64,000 bases of DNA from Gautieria morchelliformis (Eukaryota > Basidiomycota > Agaricomycetes > Gomphales > Gomphaceae). The position numbers and the translations under genes are program-made. Location of the stretch: positions 1 to 64,000 of the forward strand of contig WHVA01000510.1 of assembly GCA_015179125.1 (NCBI GenBank), written 5' to 3'. The notes under the pieces were generated by a model. The model was not told where the DNA came from. It searched no databases and saw nothing but the letters and a program-made list of their open reading frames with translations. Of this stretch, positions 9,459 to 20,849 are shown piece after piece; position 1 is the stretch's first letter, and every line of letters begins with the position of its first letter.

Positions 9459-12400
9459 TTAAGCGGAACGCATCCCTACCAGCGAGTTCAGGTACTCCAC
9501 CTTGTGCCGGGCTAGGGGTTTGGTGAACATGTCCGCCGCCATGTCAGCGGTAGGGACGTAGTCGACCTGTATGAGCTTCCTGCGAACGGCGTCCCATATG
9601 AAGTGGTAGCGAATGTCGATATGTTTGGTACGAGGGTGGTAGGCGTCATTCTTCGTGATAGAAATAGCAGAGATATTGTCTAAGTGAATGGTGATGGGCT
9701 CCTTGAGTGGTCGCGCGATTTCCACGATAAAGGTCCTAATCCAGAGAGCCTCCTTCGCAGCGTGCGTCACCGCGATGTACTCAGCCTCCGTCGTCGATAG
9801 TGCGACGATAGGCTGCTTCTTCGAGCTCCAGGAGACCGCTCCTCCGTCGATCATGAATACGTAACCAGAAATAGAGTGTCTGTGTTCCTGTGAGGCCCAA
9901 TCTGCGTCTGAAAACACCTCTAGGCCCTGTCCCGTCCCTCCAATGATGAGGCACGTGTCTTTCGTTCCCTTCAGGTAACGAAAGACCCTTTTTACCGCCT
10001 CCCAATGTGCCCTCCCCGGATTCTGCATGAACTGTGTGAGGAAGGAGATGGTGAAGGATATGTCGGGGCGCGTGCCCAGCGCCGTGTACATTAGGGAACC
10101 GATGGCCTCCCTATAGGGGACGTTGCGCATATCGTCGTGTTGCCGGGGTGTGGACGGGGATTGCAATAGGGACAGCTTATGGTGGGGGTCGAGTGGTGTG
10201 GTCAAGGGGTTGGCATCCTGTAGGCTGAATTGCTCGAGAATCCTCTCGATGTAAGCATGCTGTGAGAGGGAGAGAGTTCGCAGCTCACGGTCCCGTTTGA
10301 CTTCGATCCCCAATAACCAATGTAGATCCCCCATGTCCTTAATCTTGAGGACGGTGCACAGCTCGTCCTTGAACCTGCGGATCGCACCCCTCGAGTTGCC
10401 TGCCATGGTGAGGTCGTCGACATCAACGGCGACAATGAGCGCATCCCGGTCAGCGTATCGGTGGAACACAGCGTGTTCCGCCTCGCATCGCGTGAAACCG
10501 AACCTTTACATAATTCCGCACAACATGTCGTACCATTCCCTCCCCGACTGCTTTAATCCGTAGATCGCGCGGTTGAGACGGCAGACGTGGTTTTCCCTGC
10601 CAGCGACCTCATAGCCCTTGGGCTGACGCATGTAAACCGTTTCCGTGATTGGCGCGTTGAGGTACGCACTGTCGATATCAGTTTGCTCCAGCTCCCAGTC
10701 GTTCCTGACTGCTATGGCGGCTATAATACGGATGGCGGAGAGTTTGGCGGTGGGGGAGAAAGTCTCGTTGTAGTCAATCCCTTCGGTCTGTGAGAACCCT
10801 TGCGCGACGAGTCTGGTCTTGTGTGCTACGACCTGACCGCTCGCGTCGCGCTTGTAGTGGAAGACAAGCTTGCTCCCCACGATGCTCGCGCCATCCGGTG
10901 GTTCCACCAGATCCCAAGTACCTAGATCCGCGTGCTGGCGTAGCTCGCGCTTGATCGAGGCATCCCATAGCGGCCAGTCGTCGCGGGAACGCGCGTCAGT
11001 CACGCTGACCGGGTCATCCCCTGCGTCGCGTGCCGCTGCTGCCATCGAGTACTCGAAGGGGCGGCACGTTTCCCCCTCGGGCTCGGCGGCGATGCCACTG
11101 TCCAGCTCTGCCAGAGCAGCCAAGGCCGTGCCGTCTGTGCGTAAGGGCAATCCACGCGGGTAGGCGGGCGCGTTCGCACGGCCCGTACTGCTGCCTGCGC
11201 CGTCCGCGATCCCTCGCACATACGCCGATGGCTTTCGCGTGCACTGGCCCCTGCCCTGCGGCGGGTCTGGCGGTGCGTCCGTCCTCTCGAACCCTTCGAG
11301 CGGGTCGATCCGCGCGGTCTGTTCTGGGAGTCCTGGTGGTAGCGGTGGTGGTCTTTGGGCCTGATGGATGCTGCTGCTGGCGCCCTGACTGCCCGGGTCA
11401 GACTCCCCCTCAGCCAGTGCGTCAGCAGGAGTCACAAGGATAGGGGCGTCGAACGTGATGTTACGCTCGACCGTGACACGGCGTTTTCCGGGCCAGTAAA
11501 CCCTGTGCCCTTTACTCTCGTCGCTGTACCCCATCCACCTGCCCTCATCCGACTTTGCATCCAGCTTGCTGGAATGTTCCCTCAGCACAAAGACTATTGT
11601 GCCCCACTCAGGTAGGTCCATGAGATCGGGTTTTGTGCTGTGTACCAGCTCGTACGGCATTTTCCCGTTGAGCGCACGCGTCGAGGTACGATTTTTTAAC
11701 CAGACCGCGTGCTGCACTGACTCGGTCCACAGGAACTTGGGTAAGTCCACTGTCAGGATCATAGCTCGCGCGTGCTCTAACAGCGTTCTATTCAGACGCT
11801 CCGACACCCCGTTCTCCTCTGGCGTATCATGTACGGTGAGACTCTGTACCGTTCCCTTCGTCTTAAGGTGCGTAGTGAATTCCTGAGAAAGATATTCACC
11901 GCCGCGATCCGTTTGCAGGCGTTTTACCTTCGCGCCGTGCTGGGTCTCGACCCACGCCTCGTATTGTTTGTAGCAGCCGAACGCCTCGGCTTTCCGTGCC
12001 ATGGGGACGAGGTAGGTCCATCTATTGTGGTCATCAGTGAAACTGACAAAATATTCCTTGCCATTGTAGCTCTGGGGGTTCGCCGGTCCCCAGACGTCCG
12101 AGTGGACTTTTTCACCGAATGTGGAGGCTCGTGGTCCATCTCGCACCTGCGGGACCGGCTTGCACGTAGGCTTAGCTTGCGCGCATGCCTTACAAAAACT
12201 CGGCTGACTTGACGCATCCAAGTCTAGCCCTGTTATGGTACCGTCCCGGACGAGTTTCCGGGCGATCAGCGGGGATATATGGCCCATGCGTCGGTGCAGC
12301 TCGTCGATGGTGAGCATTTTCCTTATTGTATTTGCAGGCGCAGCCACCGACTTATGCTCTACCTTGTAGAGTCCGTTCGAGAGTGGGATCTGCCCCATCA

Positions 12401-13685
12401 TCGCCCCTCTCGAGTCTCGGATCAGGCACTGTCGGTCCTTCAAGAGGACCGAGTAACCGGCAGTGTCGCAGCGCGTGAGGGATATCAACGTGAATGCCAG
12501 ATCTGGGCAATACAACATGTCCCACAAGGTAACGTGCGTCGTTGTCTTCCCGTTGGGGATGCCTATCCTCATATTCCTTATCCCGATAGCCTGGAATATC
12601 GTCTTGTCCGTGGCGTTGATCGCGCGTGGCGCGATCTCTTTGAAGGTAACGAACCGGTGCCGGTCTGGTGACATGTGTCCTGACGCTCCTGAGTCGTAGA
12701 CGTCAACCTCGTGGCCCGTTATCTGACTCGTTCCTAGTGCGAGTGCGGTCCCAGCGAACGTCGTCGTGAAGGCGAATTCCTCGCCTCCCGTCGCCGTGTT
12801 CGCCGAGTCGGTGCCTTTCTTGTCAGTGCCACCCTCCTTTTTATCCTTCTTCTTGGCCTTAGAACGGCAATCTGCCTTCTTATGCCCCTTTTTACGGCAG
12901 TTCCAACATTCTAAGTCAGTCCTAGCGCTGCTGGGGGTTCCGCTGCGTGGCTGTGGTTTTCCGTGGCCCTTCGCTGCTACCAGTGCGTTCTCGCTGGCCT
13001 TGAGCTGGCGTTCTTCGATGGTAAGTCGTTCAAACTCGTCAATCAGTGTTTCCACCACCTGATCGGGTTCCAATTTTGCCTTCGCGTGCGTTGCAGACAT
13101 CGTGATGGCATTTATCAGTGGGCGATAGGACTTCGGGAGCGAACCGAGGATGATGGTTACTAGATCATCGTCGGTGAGTGCCGCGTTCATACTCGCCAGT
13201 TGTTCATGCATTTTCACGAGCGACTCTAGGTGAGTGCGGACATTCGAGTCGTCCTCACATTTCATTTCGTACATACATCGGCGCATGTCGACCTTAATGG
13301 TGAGGGCCTTCGCCTCGTGCTTCGCACACACGGCGTCCCAGACCTCCTTCGCAGTGTCCAGGTTCCGTACCTCTATGAGGACGCTATCGGGCACCGTGGT
13401 GAAGATCTGCGCCTTGATAGTCGCCTCGCGCTGGTGATAGTCGTCCCAGCATTTTTCCAGCTCTTCTAATTCCTCCTCCTCCTTCTCCGTCAAGGTGTGG
13501 CCAGTTGGGTACGTGGGGAGCGTCGGGGGGATCCTAGCGGTCCCCTCTAGGTGCCGTCTGGCACCTCGAGTCGTCGCTAGCGTCTGACTTTTCCACGTTA
13601 CCCAATTCGTGCCGTCCCGAGCCAGCTTTGGGATGGCGAACGACTTTGAGGTGGAGGATGGCATGGTGGGCTCTGCGGGGCCCAT
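9459..13685 (-). CDS. Copia Gag-Pol polyprotein with one in-frame stop
   Basis: One frame of about 1,408 codons from ATG at 13685 (a second Met is at 13664), interrupted by a single TAA at 10506-10508. Order: Gag with GTNWVTWK; zinc knuckle CWNCRKKGHKKADC (near residue 262); aspartic protease DSGASGH (about 328); integrase with GAG_pre motif LHRRMGHIS, then HSDVWGP, LQTDRGGEYLS and ENGVSERLNRT; reverse transcriptase with AHKTRLVAQGFSQ, YNETFSP and the catalytic VDVDDL; RNase H with FSDADWA and STTEAEYIA. The TAA falls inside RT between LCGIM and RFGFTRCEAEHAV, and the frame continues unbroken after it. The element is therefore non-functional by one nonsense codon (CAA to TAA would be one step). 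Apart from that stop and the Gypsy in its LTR it looks complete. Confidence 0.88.
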
Positions 13686-13689
13686 AACC

Positions 13690-13701
13690 TGTGGAGGTTA
13701 T
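13690..13701 (-). repeat. Copia 5' LTR, fragment left of the Gypsy insertion
   Basis: Twelve bases TGTGGAGGTTAT, the end of the Copia 5' LTR. Its last five bases (GTTAT, 13697-13701) are the left copy of the Gypsy target duplication. Confidence 0.85.
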
Positions 13702-14181
13702 TGTCAGGGGACACCCTGTTTTCCATTTCCAGTTCCGACACCACACCCAGTTCCGACTCCATTTCCGACTCCGCTTCCGGTTCCGATTCCATCTCCGCAT
13801 CCGCTTTCGGGAACGATTCCGCTTCTGGGAGAACTTCCACCAGTTCCGTTCGCCTTGCCAGTTCCACTCCAATTTCCGACTTCCGCCCCGGAACAGTGCC
13901 GGAAATCAAGCGACTCGCATAATAGGTGGCATCAAGGGTCGATCAAGGGTCAGGGGGATGCAGGGTTGATGGCGGGTGCCAAGTGTTGTCCCTGGCTGCG
14001 CAGCGTAGTATAATACGGGCTCGCTGACATTGGGGGTCCTTAGACTTTTCTCTTTGGATTTCCCCTTGTCAGGTGAGAACCCCCTCTCTTGTATGCTCTG
14101 TTCATTTATACATACTTTGGATTTCCCCTTGTCAGTTGTGTGGTAGTGTGATCTCCACGACTAGCCAGGGTTGCCCTTACA
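13702..14181 (+). repeat. Gypsy 5' LTR
   Basis: 480 bp, TGTCAGGGGACAC to GGGTTGCCCTTACA. The first 200 bp is a dense array of TTCCGA/TTCCAG-type hexamers. Two copies of TTTGGATTTCCCCTTGTCAG lie in the second half, and TATA-like sequences such as AGTATAATACGGG are present. Confidence 0.88.
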
Positions 14182-14368
14182 GCAGAAAAGTCTCTCCCCT
14201 AGAGGACCAGCGGTCGTACTGCACGTTGCATTCGCCATAGGTGCGTTCGGAATCGGAGACAGCGACTCGGAGATCGCAACCTCTTCCGCACATACAGCGT
14301 ACGACAGCCCCTCTTCTTACGTCGAGCTCCCAACCCCGGAAATCCCGTCCCATATTTCTCCTTCCGAC

Positions 14369-15448
14369 ATGGATCCGGACGATCGTCTTCGGAATATGGA
14401 GGAGGAATTGACGCGGAACCGGATGAAGACCGACGCGATTGAAACAGCCTTACAAGCGATTTTGGCTAAGTTAGATATTCCACAAGGTGGTGGAAATGAA
14501 ATGCTGGACGATCCAGATTTCGGAAAAGCGGAACTAGCGGAAAAGAGGATGTCCGCGAAGTTAGCAAAGGTCAAACCCGCAACTCCGGCGGACTTTGACG
14601 GAGATCGGGAGAAGGGACGCGCATTCTTCAACACATGCAGCATCTACTTCGCAATTGTCGGAGACCTCTTTCCGAACGACCAGGCTCGGATTCACTGGAC
14701 ATTGTCCTTTTTCAAATCGGACCGCGCAGCCCGTTTTGCAAACAAGGTGATCCGACATGAAGCAAAGGGCAAGGGGAACTACTTCCGGGACTGGGACGCG
14801 TTCGAGAAAACATTTTCCGACCAGTTCTGCCCGAAAAACGAGCAGCTCACAGCCCTTACAAAGCTCGAGGGGACGAGCTGGTACCAGGCCAAAGATCCGG
14901 TCGATGACTACATCGATCGCTTCCAGGAGCTCATCGACCTTGCGGAATATGACGACGACAAGACGATCGTCATCAAATTCCGACGAGGACTTGATCCGAC
15001 GCTCCAGAACCAAGTTGCGCTGCTTGGGGATGGAGCTCCGGATTTTGATGACCCGGAAGGGTGGTACCAAGCCGCGCAGAAGGTTTCTCGGAACAGGGAC
15101 GCAAATGAGGCCTTCGTGGAGACGAGTCGGAACACGACACGCAGTTCCGCTCGTCCTACTCCACCTGTGCCAAAACCCGGAAGCGCATTCATTCCCACAC
15201 GGAAATTATTTCCGATGCTTGCTCCGCCTGCTCCTATTAGGAACCATAGCCCTCCTCCCTCGAAGAGTGGCCCTGCCCCGATGGATGTTGACCGCATGCG
15301 CGGAAAAGGCCACGGAACTATCACCTGCTTCCGCTGCCGACAACCAGGCCACTATGCTCGCGAGTGCCCCCAAGCCTTTGATATCCGGCTTATGACCACA
15401 GAGGAGAAACTCGAGTCCTTCCAGAGTTCCTCGCACTTGCAGACATAA
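14369..15448 (+). CDS. Gypsy Gag with zinc knuckle
   Basis: First in-frame ATG is 14369 (MDPDDRLRNMEEEL); the frame is open back into the LTR but without an earlier ATG. It carries a retrotransposon Gag core (RIHWTLSFFKSDRAARF...FEKTFSDQFCP) and a CCHC zinc knuckle CFRCRQPGHYAREC near 15327-15368. After EEKLESFQ the frame ends quickly at 15448. A better continuation, EFLALADINGVPTAEEL, lies one frame back, consistent with loss of one G near 15433. The Gag C-terminus and its link to Pol are therefore probably damaged. Confidence 0.8.
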   Translation: MDPDDRLRNMEEELTRNRMKTDAIETALQAILAKLDIPQGGGNEMLDDPDFGKAELAEKRMSAKLAKVKPATPADFDGDREKGRAFFNTCSIYFAIVGDLFPNDQARIHWTLSFFKSDRAARFANKVIRHEAKGKGNYFRDWDAFEKTFSDQFCPKNEQLTALTKLEGTSWYQAKDPVDDYIDRFQELIDLAEYDDDKTIVIKFRRGLDPTLQNQVALLGDGAPDFDDPEGWYQAAQKVSRNRDANEAFVETSRNTTRSSARPTPPVPKPGSAFIPTRKLFPMLAPPAPIRNHSPPPSKSGPAPMDVDRMRGKGHGTITCFRCRQPGHYARECPQAFDIRLMTTEEKLESFQSSSHLQT

Positions 15449-15539
15449 ACGGAGTGCCCACTGCGGAAGAACTTTCCGAAAATGCGGAACATGGTCTACC
15501 GGAAGCGGAAGATGCGTCGGATTTTGTGACACGCAGCGG

Positions 15540-18500
15540 GTGAGATGTGTGCCCCTGCTGCCTGTACATAACCGGTTTGCCTGTCTTGAAGTAGAGAATG
15601 AAAAGCCCCCACTCCCCTCACTTCGTACAGACCCACCGGATAAAGTCGCACAAAAACCAAATCTGACACCCCGTCCATCCCGCATCCGCCCTTGGGAGAG
15701 ACGCCTTCCGAAGCGCTATGTTGTTGCTGCCACCCCTGGCCCCAAGTCACTAGTCATTAAGGTAGAGATCCAGACGACCGATACGGCGGAAGTCAAATCC
15801 GGACCCGCCCTTGTCGATTGCGGGGCCACTGGTCAGTTTATGGACCGGGACTATGTGGAACGGAACCGACTGACCACGCGGAAGTTGCAACGTGCAATCC
15901 CGGTGTTCAATGTGGATGGAAGCCCCAATGAGGCAGGGTCCATCACGGAGATAGTGGACACAATTCTCCGCTACGATGGACACTCGGAACGCACTTCCTT
16001 CGCTGTCACCAGCCTGGGGAAGCAAGACATCATCCTCGGGTTTACCTGGCTTCAAGAGCACAACCCGGAGATCAATTGGCAGACTCGGAAGGTACTGATG
16101 AGTCGGTGTCCAGCCAAGTGTCACATGTGCCGGTCGGAAGTGCGGAAGGAGCGCCAGGAGCAGCGGAAGACCGAACGGCTCATACAGACATGTCGTTCCG
16201 GCCCCCATCCACTGCTTGCAGAAGAAGACTCGGAAGCGGAATTTGACCCGGATCCCCCTTCCGATTCCGATTCCGACGCCATCCGACTCGGCCTGGAAGG
16301 CACTCTGATGGAAGGGGAGCGCTTGCTGTACGTAAACCTTCCGCCGGAGGCGGAACACATCCGCGCCACCGGAAATATTTCGCAACGCCTTGCTGAAGCC
16401 TCTAAGAGGTATGATAGAGTGGAGGCGGAAATTCCGGAGTACCTGCGGGAGTTTGAGGACGTCTTTTCCAAGGAGTCGTTTGATACCCTGCCTCCACGGA
16501 AGCTGTGGGACCACGCCATCGAGTTGGAGCCTGGGTCAAAGCCCACCAACTGCAAGGTCTACCCGCTGTCACCCAAGGAGCAGGTAGAGCTCGATGCATT
16601 CCTTGCGGAAAACCTCCGTACAGGGAGGATCCGCCCCTCCAAGTCACCCATGGCATCTCCGGTGTTCTTCATCAAGAAGAAGGATGGCTCGCTCAGACTT
16701 GTGCAGGACTACCGGGCCTTGAATGCGATCACGATCAAGAACCGGTACCCCATTCCACTCATTTCCGAACTGATCACACAACTCCGCGGGGCGAGGTACT
16801 TCACTAAGCTGGATGTCCGCTGGGGCTTCAACAATGTCCGGATCCGAGAGGGAGACGAGTGGAAGGCCGCATTCCGCACCAATCGAGGACTCTTTGAGCC
16901 ACAGGTCATGTTCTTTGGCCTCACCAACAGTCCCGCCACATTCCAGACGATGATGAATGACATTTTCCGTGACATGATAGCAGAAGGGGTTGTCTGCGTC
17001 TACCTCGATGACATCCTCATTTTCACGAAAACAATGTCCGAACATCGGGAAGTCGTGCGGAGAGTGCTGGAACGGCTCCGGGAGTACAACCTGTGTCTCA
17101 AGCCGGAAAAGTGCGAATTTGAGCGGACGCGGATAGAGTATCTTGGGGTGATTGTGTCGGAAGGGAAGGTGGAAATGGACCCAGTCAAAGTTTCCGGTGT
17201 ATCGGATTGGCCCGTGCCGCGAAACAAGAAGGAGGTCCAGTCCTTCATTGGGTTTGTCAATTTCTACCGGCGGTTCATCAAGGACTTCTCCTGCCACGCC
17301 CGTGCCCTCTTCGACCTCACCAAGAAGGAGGTTGGATGGCGGTGGGGAGAGCCAGAACAGACTTCCTTTGACAAACTCAAGGAGCTGATCACTTCCGCTC
17401 CGGTCCTGATCTTTCCCGACGACTCTCGCCCTTATCGAGTCGAGGCGGATTCTTCCGACGCAGCTACCGGAGCGGTCTTGTCACAGCAGTCGTCGGAAGA
17501 TGGTGGGGGGTGGCATCCGATTGCCTTCTTCTCTAAGAGCCTTAGTCCGGTCGAGCGGAACTATGAGATCCATGACAAGGAGATGCTGGCAATCATCCGA
17601 GCGCTGGAGGAGTGGCGACACTTCCTCGAGGGTGCTCTATGCCCTTTTGAGATCTGGACAGACCACAAGAACCTCGAGTATTTCCGCACGTCTAAGAAGC
17701 TGAACCGACGACAAGCACGGTGGTCCCTACACCTGTCCCGGTTTGACTTCATGCTCCACCACCGCCCCGGCCGCACCATGGGCAAGCCCGATGCCCTATC
17801 CCGCCGCGCGGATCACGGAAGCGGAAGTGGAGACAACGCGGATATGACACTGCTCCGCCCAAGTCTCTTTGCAATACGTGCCCTAGAAGGAGTAACTGCA
17901 GTTGGGGCGGAAGCGGAAATGCTGCGGGATATCCGGAGGCAGTACCGGAATGGAGAGAAGGAGGAGTCGGTGGTGAAGGCAGTGGAGGAACTCCGGAAAG
18001 GGCACTCACGGTCTGTACGGGCAGCGGAATGGTCGGAACGTGATGGACTGCTCCACTTCAGAGGCAAGGTCTATGTTCCGGGTGGGGCGGACCTCCGCCG
18101 TCGCATCGTGTCCCAGCACCATGACACACGGGTCGCTGGGCATGCTGGCAGGTGGAAGACGCTGGAGTTAGTGGCTCGGAATTACTGGTGGCCTCAGATG
18201 TCCCGCTACATCGGACAGTACGTGAAGACGTGTGACCTTTGTCTCCGAACCAAAGCGCAACGACGTCCGCCCGTCGGAGAACTTGTTCCGCTCCCGATTC
18301 CCGAATCCCGCTGGGACACCATCAGTGTCGACTTCATCGTTGAACTCCCAGAGTCTCATGGCTACGACGCGATCATGAACGTCGTGGATTCGGTGAGCAA
18401 GGTGTCCCACTTCATTCCGACGCACACGACGATCACAGCCCTCGGAGCGGCCCGCCTGTTCCTTGCACATGTCTGGAAGTTGCATGGGCTCCCGAAGCAA

Positions 18501-19670
18501 GTTGTTTCCGACCGAGGTCCGCAGTTTGTCGCGGAACTGACTCGGGAGCTCTACCGCCTGCTCGGCATAAAGCTGGCTACCACCACAGCGTACCATCCGC
18601 AGGGTGACGGACAGACGGAACGGGTCAATCAGGAGTTAGAGCAATACCTCCGCCTCTTTGTCAATGAGAGGCAGGATGACTGGGATGAGTTACTTCCGCT
18701 GGCGGAATTCCAATACAACAACCATGTCCATTCCGCCACACAACAGACTCCCTTCATGCTTGACTCCGGACGACACCCGCGGATGGGCTTCGAACCACGC
18801 CAGGCTGAGTCCCGACTCGAGACGGTCAATGAGTTCTGAGACCGCATGGACTCCACCCTTTCGGAAGCCAAGTCGGCCCTTGCGAAGGCCAAGGATGACA
18901 TGGCAAGGTACTACAACCGACGCCGGGTTCCTGCCCCAGAGTACCAAGTTGGAGACAAGGTGTACCTAGATGCAAGTGACATCCGCACCACACGCCCTTC
19001 GCAGAAGCTTGCCCACCGCTACCTTGGGCCCTTCACAGTGACGCGGAGGGTTGGACGGAATGCATACCGCCTCCGACTTCCGATGTCCATGTCCCGCCTC
19101 CACCCCGTCTTCAACGTGGTGAAGTTACTCCCCATGCTTGAGGACCCAATTCCACATCGGAAGGCTCATCCGCCACCTCCGCCAGAAATTGTAGATGGGG
19201 AAGAGCACTACGTGGTGGAACGGATCCTGGACAGCCGGTTTGTGCGAGGACGACTCCAATTCCTCGTGAAATGGGAAGGGTATGGGTACGAGGAGAATTC
19301 TTGGGTCCCGGAGCAAGATGTTTCCGCTCCTGACAAACTCCGGGAGTTCTATAGGACACATCCAGGTGCCCCTCGCCGAATCCGCTCGCTGGCATTTCAA
19401 TCCCTTGTGTCCCGTGCTTCGAGGACGCAGCACGCTAGAGGGGGGGTGATGTCAGGGGACACCCTGTTTTCCATTTCCAGTTCCGACACCACACCCAGTT
19501 CCGACTCCATTTCCGACTCCGCTTCCGGTTCCGATTCCATCTCCGCATCCGCTTTCGGGAACGATTCCGCTTCTGGGAGAACTTCCACCAGTTCCGTTCG
19601 CCTTGCCAGTTCCACTCCAATTTCCGACTTCCGCCCCGGAACAGTGCCGGAAATCAAGCGACTCGCATAA
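15540..19670 (+). CDS. Gypsy Pol (PR-RT-RH-INT-chromodomain), one in-frame TGA
   Basis: Recognisable from NRFACLEVE (about 15566). Protease LVDCGATGQF is near 15810. Reverse transcriptase has KKDGSLRLVQDYRALN and the catalytic YLDDILIF near 17000. RNase H has VEADSSDAATGAVLS. Integrase has a zinc-binding region (H..H, CDLCLRTK) and catalytic D at ISVDFIVELP, D at VSDRGPQF and E at GQTERVNQELEQYL. A TGA at 18837-18839 separates NEF from DRMDSTLSEAK; the frame then continues through the integrase C-terminus to a chromodomain (HYVVERILDSR, LVKWEGYGYEENSWVPE; about 19205-19320), which in this clade can target heterochromatin. The frame then runs into the 3' LTR as a Ser/Asp-rich tail ending at 19670. 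Confidence 0.85.
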
Positions 19671-19929
19671 TAGGTGGCATCAAGGGTCGATCAAGGGTCA
19701 GGGGGATGCAGGGTTGATGGCGGGTGCCAAGTGTTGTCCCTGGCTGCGCAGCGTAGTATAATACGGGCTCGCTGACATTGGGGGTCCTTAGACTTTTCTC
19801 TTTGGATTTCCCCTTGTCAGGTGAGAACCCCCTCTCTTGTATGCTCTGTTCATTTATACATACTTTGGATTTCCCCTTGTCAGTTGTGTGGTAGTGTGAT
19901 CTCCACGACTAGCCAGGGTTGCCCTTACA
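19450..19929 (+). repeat. Gypsy 3' LTR
   Basis: 480 bp, apparently identical to 13702-14181. Pol reads through its first 220 bp to a TAA at 19668-19670. Confidence 0.88.
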
Positions 19930-19934
19930 GTTAT

Positions 19935-20218
19935 GCGCAGTAGTCTAGATATAGAAGCTCAGTGAATAAGGTAGTTCACTCAGTATGTATTAGTACTCTA
20001 CCTAGATATAGAAGCTATCAACAGAGTGAGTGGCTTTATATCTAGACGTCGATAGAAAAGGATACGCACCTCAGTGAATAAGGTAGTTCACTGAGGTGCC
20101 GCTAACTATGGTTCTGCACTATATATGGCCTCGGGCATATGTCCGAGGCTACTGACATGAGACAACACCCTGACCGATCTCCTGACTGCGTTCTAGATTA
20201 TCCCCGATAACCCCAACA
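19935..20218 (-). repeat. Copia 5' LTR, main part right of the Gypsy insertion
   Basis: Matches 9160-9451 with a few substitutions and a missing segment near its right end; ends CCCCAACA followed by the target duplication ACATC. It carries the CACCTCAGTGAA hairpin at 20067-20098. Confidence 0.85.
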
Positions 20219-20400
20219 ACATCTACACAGGAGAACTCAACCCATGGGACAAAATGGACATGCACATTTTATGTTCCGCATTTGCTCCCTACTACTATAG
20301 AGTGGAAAGCACTGTCGTGAGCAAGGTCTAGAAATGGGAGATCTAACGTGATCGATCGAGTTGATCGACAACCTTATTTTAAAACTAGGTTCGGCGCAAG
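20219..20400 (-). pseudogene. 5' flank of Rac-like copy 1, displaced by insertions
   Basis: Continues the sequence cut at 9147: CTACACAGGAGAACTCAACC, then TTTTATGTTCCGCATTTGCT and GATCGATCGAGTTGATCGAC, matching 38640-38800 beside Rac copy 2. It holds sequence upstream of the P-loop exon; in minus orientation TCTCCTGTGTAG may be the splice acceptor in front of that exon. No convincing first exon was identified. Confidence 0.65.
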
Positions 20401-20849
20401 CCTTGAAGCTCCGACTTCATCTCCAGAGGAGAGGCTTGTACCAAGATGCCGCACTAGGGGGCCGTCTCCTCATGGTGCTGCGTCGGCCACAACACCTCTC
20501 GCGTCAAGGTTTCTTTAGATTATCGTAACAGAGATGTATTCTGACAACTTGTCCTGTGTTAATAGCTAAGAATCAATTTAATTATGTCGTGATGTATGTG
20601 CCTTCTGGGACGAGTGGCAAATGGCTTGTGAGGCACGTAGTTGAAGCAGTCACTCAAGAATAATTTTAAAAAAATTATAACAATGACCTCTAGTATGTTT
20701 TAAAGTGATCCCATGAATTACTTTCCTGCTCGGTGACCGGTGGGGGCAGCACCAGACACTTTTCCAGACGACGGTGTCGACAGTCCGTTACATCACGTGA
20801 CTTTAAGCATGCTCGCGCTTTATAGCAAAAATGGACATCGACGTGTCCT

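Larger units (their letters stand above)
13702..19929 (+). mobile_element. Gypsy (Ty3) chromodomain LTR retrotransposon
   Basis: 6,228-bp element with 480-bp LTRs (13702-14181 and 19450-19929) that look identical by eye, flanked by GTTAT at 13697-13701 and 19930-19934. A purine tract AGAGGGGGGGTGA precedes the 3' LTR. It encodes Gag and then protease, RT, RNase H, integrase and a chromodomain. It sits in the 5' LTR of the Copia element. Despite the young LTRs, the gag-pol junction changes frame and the integrase has an in-frame TGA. A solo LTR of the same family is at 26122-26620. Confidence 0.9.
9148..20218 (-). mobile_element. Copia LTR retrotransposon, split by a Gypsy element
   Basis: Minus-strand Copia element. 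Its 3' LTR is 9148-9451. Its 5' LTR is 13690-13701 plus 19935-20218, interrupted by the Gypsy element at 13702-19929. LTRs read TGTTGGGG...CCTCCACA on the coding strand. The target duplication ACATC is at 9143-9147 and 20219-20223, matching the uninterrupted sequence GACACCTACACAGG in Rac copy 2. A purine tract AAGGGGGAG precedes the 3' LTR. Next to the 5' LTR, GGTTATGGGCCC resembles a half-tRNA(iMet) primer site as used by some Copia elements (inference). The two LTRs differ by several substitutions and an indel near 9405-9430, so this insertion is older than the Gypsy inside it. Confidence 0.88.

Noticed and set aside
13702..13920. TTCC/GAA arrays in the Gypsy LTR as heat-shock elements
   Set aside because: The spacing between GAA and TTC units is 1 or 3 nt rather than the 2 nt required for inverted heat-shock modules.
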